A stretch of 18,381 nt of DNA. Source: an uncultured Acetatifactor sp. (GTDB lineage Bacteria; Bacillota; Clostridia; Lachnospirales; Lachnospiraceae). The notes beneath the pieces were generated by a model. It did not search any database. It was not told the origin of the DNA and saw only the letters and a program-made list of their open reading frames with translations. Shown in pieces: positions 1 to 6,695 of this stretch. The position numbers and the translations under genes were made by a program. The stretch covers positions 1 to 18,381 of the forward strand of contig CAJUJU010000069.1 in assembly GCA_910586835.1 (NCBI GenBank). Direction: 5' to 3'. Positions within the stretch are counted from its first letter, which is position 1. Each line of letters opens with the position of its first letter.

Positions 1-53
1 TTTTAAGCCATTCTTCCATACTTTCGCCTGCGAGTACCCAAATTCCTATGGCA

Positions 54-2684
54 TCAATTCAAGATAGCCGCCTGTGCCGCAGCCAACCTTGCGATCGGCA
101 CACGGAAAGGAGAACAAGACACATAATCCAAACCGATCTTGTGACAGAACTCTACGGAAGAAGGATCTCCGCCGTGCTCACCGCAGATACCCACATGCAG
201 CTTGGGATTTACGGGCTTGCCCAGCTTGAGAGAGATCTCCATCAGCTTGCCGACACCAATCTGATCCAGCTTTGCAAAAGGATCGTTCTCCAGAATCTTG
301 GTATCATAGTAAGCATTCAGGAACTTGCCTGCATCGTCACGGGAGAAGCCAAAGGTCATCTGCGTCAGATCGTTGGTGCCAAAGCAGAAGAAATCAGCCT
401 CCTTTGCAATCTCCTCTGCAGTCAGAGCTGCTCTGGGGATCTCGATCATAGTACCTACTTCATACTCAAGAGAAATGCCTGCTGCTGCAATTTCAGCGTC
501 AGCGGTCTCAACTACTACCTTCTTGACAAACTTAAGCTCTTTCACCTCGCAGATCAGGGGAATCATGATCTCAGGCTTCACATTCCAGTCCGGATGCGCC
601 TTCTTTACATTGATTGCCGCACGGATAACAGCCTTGGTCTGCATTCTTGCGATCTCAGGATAGGTAACAGCAAGACGACATCCTCTGTGACCCATCATGG
701 GATTAAACTCATGCAGGGAAGCGATAAAGTTCTTGATGTCTTCAACCGTTCTGCCCTGAGCCTCTGCCAGCTTCTCAATGTCAGCCTCCTCGGTAGGGAC
801 AAACTCATGAAGCGGAGGATCCAGGAAACGAATGGTAACAGGACATCCCTCAAGAGCCTCGTACAGCTTCTGGAAGTCATCCTGCTGATAAGGAAGGATC
901 TTCTCCAGAGCCGCTTCTCTCTCCTCAGCAGTATCAGCACAAATCATCTCACGGAAAGCAGCAATTCTGTTCTCTTCAAAGAACATATGCTCGGTACGGC
1001 ACAGACCAATTCCTTCAGCGCCCAGCTCGCGTGCTTTCTTTGCGTCCTCAGGTGTATCTGCATTGGTGCGAACCTTCAGAGTTCTGTACTTGTCTGCCCA
1101 TGCCATTACACGACCGAACTCACCTGCAATGGTAGCGTCAACCGTCTTGATCTGACCTGCATAAATATTACCGGTCGTACCGTCGATAGAAATATAATCT
1201 CCCTCATGGAACTCCTGTCCTGCCAGAGTGAACTTCTTATTTGCTTCATCCATGGCAATGTCACCACAACCGGACACACAACAGGTACCCATACCGCGGG
1301 CAACCACTGCAGCATGAGAAGTCATACCGCCGCGGACGGTGAGAATACCCTGAGCTACCTTCATTCCGGTGATGTCCTCGGGAGAGGTCTCCAGGCGAAC
1401 CAGAACAACCTTCTCGCCCTTCGCCGCCCACTTTTCAGCATCTTCAGCGGTAAATACAACCTTACCACATGCAGCTCCGGGAGAAGCACCAAGGCCTTTG
1501 CCCAGAGGAGTTGCTGCCTTCAGGGCTGCCGCATCAAACTGAGGATGAAGCAAGGTGTCCAGGTTGCGGGGATCGATCATGACAACTGCCTCTGCCTCGG
1601 TCTTGTGTCCCTCGTCCACCAGATCACATGCAATCTTCAGAGCAGCCTGCGCAGTTCTCTTGCCGTTACGGCACTGCAGCATATACAGCTTCTTATTCTC
1701 AACAGTAAACTCCATATCCTGCATATCATGATAATGATTCTCCAGAATCTCACATACTTTGATGAATTCCTCATATGCCTCGGGGAACTCCTGCTCCATC
1801 TGAGCGATGGGCATGGGAGTGCGGACACCGGCCACAACGTCCTCGCCCTGGGCATTCTTCAGGAACTCACCCATCAGCTTCTTCTCTCCGGTTGCGGGGT
1901 CACGGGTAAATGCAACACCTGTTCCGGACTCATCGTTCAGGTTTCCGAATACCATGGGCATTACGTTTACGGCAGTACCCCAGGAATAAGGAATGTCATT
2001 GTCACGACGATATACGTTTGCACGAGGGTTGTCCCAGGAACGGAACACCGCCTCAATAGCCAGCTTCAGCTGCTCTACAGGGTCGGAGGGGAAATCCTTG
2101 CCCAGCTGATTCTTGTACTCAGCCTTGAACTGCTCTGCCAGCGTCTTCAGGTCAGCAGCGGTCAGTTCAACATCAAACTTCACGCCCTTATCTTCTTTCA
2201 TCTTGTCGATCAGCTGCTCGAAATACTTCTTGCCGACCTCCATAACCACATCCGAGAACATCTGGATGAAACGTCTGTAGGAGTCATATACAAAACGCTC
2301 AAATGCAGGATCAGAGTTGCCGGCGATCATAGATGCAACCACTTCGTCATTCAGACCCAGGTTCAGAATGGTATCCATCATACCAGGCATGGAAGCACGC
2401 GCACCGGAACGAACGGAAACAAGCAGAGGATTCTTCAGATCACCAAACTTCTTTCCGTTGATCTTCTCCATCTCTGCTACAAACTCCATGATCTGACCCA
2501 TAATCTCATCGTTGATCTTGCGTCCGTCCTCATAGTACTGAGTACAAGCCTCCGTTGTGATGGTGAAGCCCTGAGGAACCGGCAGACCAATGCTTGTCAT
2601 CTCAGACAGATTCGCACCCTTACCGCCGAGAAGATTGCGCATGCTCATGTCACCTTCACTGAATAAATAAACCCATTTTTTCAT
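54..2684 (-). CDS. ppdK: Pyruvate, phosphate dikinase
   Basis: Cytoplasmic enzyme that interconverts pyruvate + ATP + phosphate with phosphoenolpyruvate + AMP + pyrophosphate. In fermenting clostridia it serves as a pyrophosphate-linked glycolytic or gluconeogenic step. The 876-residue product matches the usual length of about 875. The N-terminal ATP-grasp domain carries LLGGKGANLSEM and SVRSGARASMPGMMDTILNLG. The swivelling phosphohistidine domain has GGMTSHAAVVARGMG (catalytic His near residue 455). The C-terminal PEP/pyruvate TIM barrel has CGEHGGDPSS with the catalytic Cys. I chose the ATG at 2684 (MKKWVYLF) over a TTG at 2705 because GGGAG lies just upstream of that ATG, inside the longer reading. 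It is monocistronic as far as visible, with its own promoter and structured leader. Family assignment is near certain. Confidence 0.97.
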   Translation of the reverse strand: MKKWVYLFSEGDMSMRNLLGGKGANLSEMTSIGLPVPQGFTITTEACTQYYEDGRKINDEIMGQIMEFVAEMEKINGKKFGDLKNPLLVSVRSGARASMPGMMDTILNLGLNDEVVASMIAGNSDPAFERFVYDSYRRFIQMFSDVVMEVGKKYFEQLIDKMKEDKGVKFDVELTAADLKTLAEQFKAEYKNQLGKDFPSDPVEQLKLAIEAVFRSWDNPRANVYRRDNDIPYSWGTAVNVMPMVFGNLNDESGTGVAFTRDPATGEKKLMGEFLKNAQGEDVVAGVRTPMPIAQMEQEFPEAYEEFIKVCEILENHYHDMQDMEFTVENKKLYMLQCRNGKRTAQAALKIACDLVDEGHKTEAEAVVMIDPRNLDTLLHPQFDAAALKAATPLGKGLGASPGAACGKVVFTAEDAEKWAAKGEKVVLVRLETSPEDITGMKVAQGILTVRGGMTSHAAVVARGMGTCCVSGCGDIAMDEANKKFTLAGQEFHEGDYISIDGTTGNIYAGQIKTVDATIAGEFGRVMAWADKYRTLKVRTNADTPEDAKKARELGAEGIGLCRTEHMFFEENRIAAFREMICADTAEEREAALEKILPYQQDDFQKLYEALEGCPVTIRFLDPPLHEFVPTEEADIEKLAEAQGRTVEDIKNFIASLHEFNPMMGHRGCRLAVTYPEIARMQTKAVIRAAINVKKAHPDWNVKPEIMIPLICEVKELKFVKKVVVETADAEIAAAGISLEYEVGTMIEIPRAALTAEEIAKEADFFCFGTNDLTQMTFGFSRDDAGKFLNAYYDTKILENDPFAKLDQIGVGKLMEISLKLGKPVNPKLHVGICGEHGGDPSSVEFCHKIGLDYVSCSPFRVPIARLAAAQAAILN

Positions 2685-2721
2685 TCTCGTGATTCTCCCT
2701 TTCAAATTAAATTTTTAAACA

Positions 2722-2764
2722 GCCGAAAATAGTTCGGCCGCTTTGTACAGTTAGTCGAACTATT
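2722..2764 (-). promoter_or_regulatory. ppdK leader with two competing hairpins
   Basis: Two inverted repeats share bases. GCCGAA (2733-2738 read on the minus strand) pairs with TTCGGC (2722-2727) around a five-base loop, and wobble pairs can lengthen the stem to about nine pairs. CGAACTATT (minus-strand reading of 2728-2736) is also a perfect nine-base complement of AATAGTTCG (minus-strand reading of 2756-2764). The two folds cannot coexist. The short hairpin is followed by a weak U-rich run (TGTTTAAAAATTT), so it could act as an attenuator, with the upstream arm as anti-attenuator. Pairing is seen directly; a regulatory role is inferred. Confidence 0.4.
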
Positions 2765-2779
2765 GCTTCAGTCCTACTT

Positions 2780-2808
2780 ATTTTAACAAGTCGTCCCCAA
2801 AATAGCAA
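2780..2808 (-). promoter_or_regulatory. Probable promoter of ppdK
   Basis: On the minus strand TTGCTA (2803-2808) is followed after exactly 17 bases by TAAAAT (2780-2785), a good sigma-A-type spacing. Transcription would start near 2773 and leave a leader of about 90 bases before the ppdK ATG. A perfect TTGACA also lies just upstream (2817-2822) but has no matching -10 at a normal distance. Confidence 0.5.
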
Positions 2809-2822
2809 GCCGAAATTGTCAA

Positions 2823-3246
2823 AAATTTGACGTACTGGTGGTTTTTGTAAAAAATAGCAGATATTTCATGGGAAAGTCCCTTCGTTCCCACCACAAAATA
2901 ACAAATACAAAGTATAATGCCTGTAAGCGGTTACAATTTCCGCTTCTGCAGCTGAATACCGCTTTCTTTCCTGCTCACCGACCAAGCTTCTGGCACAGCC
3001 GCAGGGCTGCAGCAGATTATCAGGTGCTGTACGATCACCTAAACCGTTTTATCCGTTCACATTCTTCTTACTTTTCCGTACAATTCCATTTCTGCCGCCC
3101 CATCCACAGCCGATGCAGGATCTTCTGATTCTTGCGATTCTTCCGGTTCTTTCAAACTTGATCGCGTGTCCGTATTCCCGTCGTCCCGCGTCACTCCTTC
3201 CGCACATTGTAGCGGCCCGTGCAGGACTGCGCTCCACGTCGGTCGA
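2823..3246. other. Intergenic spacer between ppdK and the two-component genes
   Basis: About 420 bases with no convincing gene. It holds the cre-like site at 2922-2935 and an isolated TATAAT at 2913-2918 that lacks a recognisable -35. An acidic open frame on the minus strand (3057-3194, GTG start, 45 codons) is too weak to call. Small inverted repeats such as AGGTG/CACCT occur near 3021-3040 but are short. A small RNA starting after the TATAAT is possible but unsupported. Confidence 0.4.
2922..2935. promoter_or_regulatory. cre-like (CcpA/LacI-family) operator
   Basis: TGTAAGCGGTTACA fits the Gram-positive catabolite-responsive element consensus TGWNANCGNTNWCA at every defined position and is almost perfectly palindromic. 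It lies about 115 bases upstream of the ppdK -35 element and four bases after a TATAAT (2913-2918) on the plus strand. Catabolite control of ppdK by CcpA is plausible, since activating cre sites lie upstream of their promoters. A purR/LacI-type paralogue is an alternative. Confidence 0.5.
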
Positions 3247-3275
3247 TTGCAGAAAGCTTTCGGCTTTGTTATAAT
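3247..3275 (+). promoter_or_regulatory. Promoter of the two-component operon
   Basis: A perfect TATAAT (3270-3275) is preceded by TG one base upstream (3267-3268), an extended -10. Seventeen bases further upstream is TTGCAG (3247-3252) as a weak -35. The expected start near 3282 gives a leader of about 27 bases before the TTG start at 3309, with GGAGG at 3296-3300 as ribosome binding site. Confidence 0.65.
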
Positions 3276-3308
3276 AGCCTTATTCTGTTTGAAACGGAGG
3301 GTAATTCC

Positions 3309-3962
3309 TTGACTGATATTCTGATTGTAGAGGACGATGAAGCTATCGCGGATCTGATTCGCATGAACCTGGTTTCGGAAGGCTATGACTGTATCTGCGC
3401 CCACGACGGCCCGGAGGGTGCAGTTCTGCTTGAAAAACGAAATTTTGATCTGGTTCTGTTGGATATCATGCTTCCCGGGCTGGACGGTTACGCCCTGCTG
3501 GAACGCATAAAACCCACAGATACTCCTGTTATTTTCCTCACGGCGAAGGGCACCGTGGAGGAACGGATCCGAGGCCTGAAAGCAGGGGCGGACGATTATC
3601 TCACAAAGCCCTTCCAGATCGGGGAACTGCTGGCACGAACAGAGGCCGTACTGCGCAGGAGAAAGCCCGGCGTCGAACCGCTCAGGCTGGGAGACGTGAC
3701 CGTCCTGACCCATTCCAGACAGGTGGAAAAGGACGGAAAAACAGTTATTCTGACGGCAAAGGAATTTGATCTTCTGGTTGAATTGATGCACAATAAAAAC
3801 GTAGCTCTCTACCGGGAACGGCTTTATGAAAAAGTCTGGAAAGAGCCCTTTCTGGGCGAGACCAGAACGCTGGATTCCCACATTCAGAGGCTGCGGAAAA
3901 AACTGGGTTGGGAAGACAGAATCAAGACCGTATTCCGCATAGGCTACAGGTTGGAGGGATAA
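3309..3962 (+). CDS. OmpR/PhoB-family response regulator
   Basis: DNA-binding response regulator of 217 residues. The receiver domain (about 1-115) shows the acidic pair D9-D10, phospho-acceptor D52 in LLDIMLPG, T78 and K100 in LTKPF. The C-terminal winged helix (about 125-217) ends in LDSHIQRLRKKLG and FRIGYRLEG, typical of the OmpR/PhoB class. I chose the TTG at 3309 because GGAGG (3296-3300) lies eight bases upstream and because the receiver domain starts right there. An earlier in-frame start at 3219 would add 30 residues that fit no domain and would begin upstream of the promoter. It is one base from the kinase gene, whose ribosome binding site lies inside this gene's last codons. The regulon is unknown; the neighbouring genes are the obvious targets. 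Confidence 0.93.
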   Translation: MTDILIVEDDEAIADLIRMNLVSEGYDCICAHDGPEGAVLLEKRNFDLVLLDIMLPGLDGYALLERIKPTDTPVIFLTAKGTVEERIRGLKAGADDYLTKPFQIGELLARTEAVLRRRKPGVEPLRLGDVTVLTHSRQVEKDGKTVILTAKEFDLLVELMHNKNVALYRERLYEKVWKEPFLGETRTLDSHIQRLRKKLGWEDRIKTVFRIGYRLEG

Positions 3963-3963
3963 A

Positions 3964-5565
3964 ATGCGGCTGTTTACAAAAATTTTTCTTTTTGGCATGT
4001 TGGTATTCGGCCTGGCCTTTTCTGCTTCAGGTTATTTTCTGCTCCGCTATTCCATGGAAAGCAGCCTGGAGCGGGAAGCTGATTTTGCCCTGAAACAATT
4101 TCAATACGACAAATTTACCGTCCAGTCCACAATGCTGACCGCCACCTCAGTCACCATCTCTCTGGAAAACGCCGACGATCTCCTGCCGGAAGACAATCAA
4201 ACCTATTCCATAATGCAGTTTTTTCCGGACATCTCTCTCATTCTGGATGAAACCCCGGGCGGAAATCTCTTCGGTGCGTTGGCATCGGAACTCAGCGTCC
4301 CCGCCGCCTTTTATGCAGAAGACAAAACGCTTCTTTACTCCAATATAGCAGAATTCAATCCCTCCTTTTTAGACAGCTTGTCAAAGGATGCCCACACCTG
4401 GCAGTTCTGCCGCGACAGGGGTGGGTTCATTCTGGTGGGAACCATGCTGAGGCGAAATGATTTGCCTGTCTCCGCATCCGGAGAGGCAGCCCCTGACAGC
4501 CAGATCGACGGGCAATACCTCTATTTTGTCACACAGTGGGATATCAGCAGGACACTTTTACAGCAAAACACCCTGCGCCAGTACTTTCTGCGGTGTTATC
4601 TGGTGGCCATGGTGGCCGGCATGGCCCTCCTGATCATTTTTTCCACGCTTCTCACCGGCCCATTAAACAGAATGTCCAAAGCGGCCCGCAGGATAGCAAA
4701 AGGCGATTACGCCCAGAGGCTCTCCCTGTCCGGGCAGGACGAAATCGGTACGCTGGCAGAAAGTTTTAACCAGATGGCCGACGCAGTGGAAGAAAAAATT
4801 GCCGAACTGGCAAAAGCGGCCAGGGACAAAGAGGATTTTGTGGCAAACTTTGCCCACGAACTGAAGACTCCTCTCACCTCCATCATCGGCTATGCGGACA
4901 CCATCTATCAGAAGGAGCTGTCCAGAGAGGAAACCCGCAGGGCATCCTCGCACATCTGGAATGAAGGAATGCGTCTGGAGTCACTTTCCCTGAAGCTGAT
5001 GGAGCTGACCGTGCTGAACAGGCAGGCCTTTCCGCTGACACAGCTGCCTGCAGACGAGCTGCTGCAGGATGTGGCAGAGGGGCTTTCCCCGCTTCTGGAA
5101 AAACGGCAGATTGACTTTCATCTTCAGGCAGATCCTGCCTGTGTTCTGGCAGATTACGACTTGCTGAAAACACTGCTGCTCAATCTGACGGATAATGCCA
5201 TCAAGGCAGGGGCAGACAAAATAGAGTTATTGGGTAAAACAGAGGAAAAAACCGATAAATATCTCATCTGTGTCAGCGACAATGGCTGCGGTATGGAACC
5301 GGAAGAGCTCTCCCGCATCACGGAAGCCTTCTATATGGTAGACAAGGCGCGCTCCAGGAAACAACACGGAGCCGGACTGGGGCTTTCCCTTGCCGACAGG
5401 GTAGCCGAAATACACGGGGACAGACTGCGGTTTGCAAGCAAAAAAGGTCAGGGAACCCAGGTAAGTTTTTCTGTTCGCCGTATCGCTTCAGACAGCCAGC
5501 CTCCTGGCTGCGCCTCAAACCATGACGGCCAGGAATGCAATGAACAGAAGGAGGTGTCCCTGTAA
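3964..5565 (+). CDS. Membrane sensor histidine kinase (HAMP type)
   Basis: Partner of the upstream regulator, 533 residues. Transmembrane helix 1 is near residues 5-27. An extracytoplasmic sensing region of about 180 residues without a recognised fold follows. Helix 2 is near 210-231, then a HAMP linker (GPLNRMSKAARRIAKGDYAQ..., with DEIGTLAESFNQM). The HisKA dimerisation domain carries phospho-acceptor H298 in FAHELKTPLTS. The ATPase domain has the N box (LLLNLTDNAIKAG), G1 (DNGCGM) and G2 (GAGLGLSLA). GGAGG at 3953-3957 and the one-base gap imply translational coupling to the regulator. After the ATPase fold there is a polar tail of about 30 residues. The ligand cannot be read from sequence. 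Confidence 0.95.
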   Translation: MRLFTKIFLFGMLVFGLAFSASGYFLLRYSMESSLEREADFALKQFQYDKFTVQSTMLTATSVTISLENADDLLPEDNQTYSIMQFFPDISLILDETPGGNLFGALASELSVPAAFYAEDKTLLYSNIAEFNPSFLDSLSKDAHTWQFCRDRGGFILVGTMLRRNDLPVSASGEAAPDSQIDGQYLYFVTQWDISRTLLQQNTLRQYFLRCYLVAMVAGMALLIIFSTLLTGPLNRMSKAARRIAKGDYAQRLSLSGQDEIGTLAESFNQMADAVEEKIAELAKAARDKEDFVANFAHELKTPLTSIIGYADTIYQKELSREETRRASSHIWNEGMRLESLSLKLMELTVLNRQAFPLTQLPADELLQDVAEGLSPLLEKRQIDFHLQADPACVLADYDLLKTLLLNLTDNAIKAGADKIELLGKTEEKTDKYLICVSDNGCGMEPEELSRITEAFYMVDKARSRKQHGAGLGLSLADRVAEIHGDRLRFASKKGQGTQVSFSVRRIASDSQPPGCASNHDGQECNEQKEVSL

Positions 5566-5566
5566 A

Positions 5567-6421
5567 ATGAAAGAACATAAAAACTTCCCGGCAAAAAAAA
5601 CAGGCAAAATCCTGGTCAACCTGTCAGGGATACTGTCCGCCCTGGCCATCGCCTTCGGAGGATTGTTTCTGGTTCAGCTCAAACTGAATCAGGAGCAGGA
5701 AAAGCTTCTTACAGACAGTGGCCTGATTGAACTGCCCCAAACGGAAATTATTGAAGTGACCGAGGCAGGGGATCTCTCCCTGAGCGTACTTTTGACCGAA
5801 GAGCAGCTGGAAGAGCTCAGGAATATTCTGGAGGAGCCCGGGGAGACAGTTCTTCACGAGCCTCTGTCCGGACAACTCTCAATGGCCCAGGCAATAGAGT
5901 GCGGCCGGACATGGCTGAAGGATTTTTTTCTGCCTCGCCTGGGAACAAACGAAAATTCCCTGTCGGACTATAAAGCAAGCTGTTACCTCTGGGCTCCGGA
6001 ATCGCCGGACTCGGAGCCGGAGAACCGCCCCTGGCTCAGCTGTTGGACGATATCTCTCAGCAACCAGCATATAGAAGCCGTCCTTATTTTGAATGCAGTA
6101 ACCGGCCAGATCCTGGAGGCTTCGGTAAGCTGCTTCTCTCCCATCGAATATCAGGAGCAGAATGCACTGATGACACTCCTGGAGGATTTTGCATCCTCCT
6201 TTGGGATGGATAATGATTCCCGTCCTGTCTACAGTGCAGAAACAGAATCCGGAGCAAAAAAACTGCCCTGGTATCAGCGCCTCGGCACCCGCAGCACCTT
6301 TGCATCCATTCAGGCGTCCAGCATTATTGTCTGCAGCACTGACACTGATACCGATCTGCCCTTATATACGGAACAATTCAATATTCATCTTTACCTGAGT
6401 CCAGGGCCGGAAATGCAGTAA
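5567..6421 (+). CDS. Single-pass membrane protein of the two-component operon, family not recognised
   Basis: A 284-residue protein with a basic N terminus (MKEHKNFPAKKTGK), one transmembrane helix (about 15-37) and a secreted-side domain of about 245 residues, so it is probably anchored with its bulk outside. I chose the ATG at 5567, one base after the kinase stop, because AAGGAGGT (5548-5555) fits it; an upstream ATG at 5522 would overlap the kinase and add a cysteine/arginine-rich stretch. The outer domain includes a segment (AVLILNAVTGQILEASVS) with the strand-turn-strand look of PepSY-like domains, which is weak evidence. Position and likely co-transcription suggest an accessory sensor or target of the kinase. 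No catalytic motif is visible. Confidence 0.8.
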   Translation: MKEHKNFPAKKTGKILVNLSGILSALAIAFGGLFLVQLKLNQEQEKLLTDSGLIELPQTEIIEVTEAGDLSLSVLLTEEQLEELRNILEEPGETVLHEPLSGQLSMAQAIECGRTWLKDFFLPRLGTNENSLSDYKASCYLWAPESPDSEPENRPWLSCWTISLSNQHIEAVLILNAVTGQILEASVSCFSPIEYQEQNALMTLLEDFASSFGMDNDSRPVYSAETESGAKKLPWYQRLGTRSTFASIQASSIIVCSTDTDTDLPLYTEQFNIHLYLSPGPEMQ

Positions 6422-6426
6422 TGGAA

Positions 6427-6575
6427 TGAGGCACATACCGCTTACGCCATTCGCAGGGACGCGCTTTCAGCACTCTTCGCTGCTTCGCAGCTATCCCTGC
6501 TCATAGAGTGGCGTTCCCTCAGCCACAGGGTATAACAGGGAAATTCGTGCGAGCACAATTTCCCCGTCATACCTG
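6427..6575. repeat. Palindromic intergenic element (two large hairpins)
   Basis: Hairpin one: CGCCATTC (6445-6452) pairs with GAGTGGCG (6506-6513) with one G-T. Inside it GCAGGGA (6453-6459) pairs with TCCCTGC (6494-6500), and at the tip GCTGC (6479-6483) pairs with GCAGC (6487-6491). CACTCT (6471-6476) could instead pair with AGAGTG (6505-6510). Hairpin two: 6526-6545 against 6557-6575, almost fully paired with one bulge and two positions that are G-U only when read from the minus strand. No open frame fits. The arrangement resembles REP/MITE-like dispersed palindromic elements; it could also insulate the upstream operon by ending transcription, although no clear U-run follows. Confidence 0.6.
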
Positions 6576-6635
6576 AACTGGTGGAATATTTTACAACTCC
6601 GGCACATGTCGGACACAGGGCGTTGACATTTTCCT

Positions 6636-6666
6636 GTTACTCTGTGAAAGGTAACGGCATGTTACC
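6636..6666 (+). promoter_or_regulatory. Repeated GTTAC/GTAAC boxes upstream of the lipoprotein gene
   Basis: GTTAC occurs at 6636-6640 and 6661-6665, with the reverse complement GTAAC at 6651-6655. GGTAAC (6650-6655) and GTTACC (6661-6666) form a perfect inverted repeat around GGCAT. A TTGACA lies at 6623-6628 with no convincing -10 seventeen bases on. This could be a regulator site, perhaps for the neighbouring response regulator, or a small leader hairpin ending 14 bases before the AAGGAG at 6680-6685. Repeats are seen; function is inferred. Confidence 0.3.
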
Positions 6667-6695
6667 GAAAAGTTTTCAGAAGGAGTAAACGGAAA

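Noticed and set aside
1..19. Possible start of a minus-strand gene after ppdK (ATG at 19, MEEWLK...)
   Set aside because: Only six codons are visible and the upstream AGG is weak, so it cannot be supported.
48..2666. An 872-codon open frame on the plus strand opposite ppdK
   Set aside because: It is the antisense shadow of a certain enzyme gene; its translation shows no domain and is rich in Cys, His and Leu as expected from reversed codons.
3057..3998. A 313-codon minus-strand frame opposite the response regulator
   Set aside because: Most of it is antisense to a secure gene. Its last 45 codons (GTG at 3194, acidic, SLKEPEESQESEDP) fall in the spacer and look mildly protein-like, but the AAGGA is too close to the GTG to act as a ribosome binding site and no family is recognised.
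6623..6651. TTGACA at 6623 as a promoter for the lipoprotein gene
   Set aside because: The hexamer 17 bases downstream is GAAAGG and nearby spacings are no better, so no sigma-A promoter can be called.
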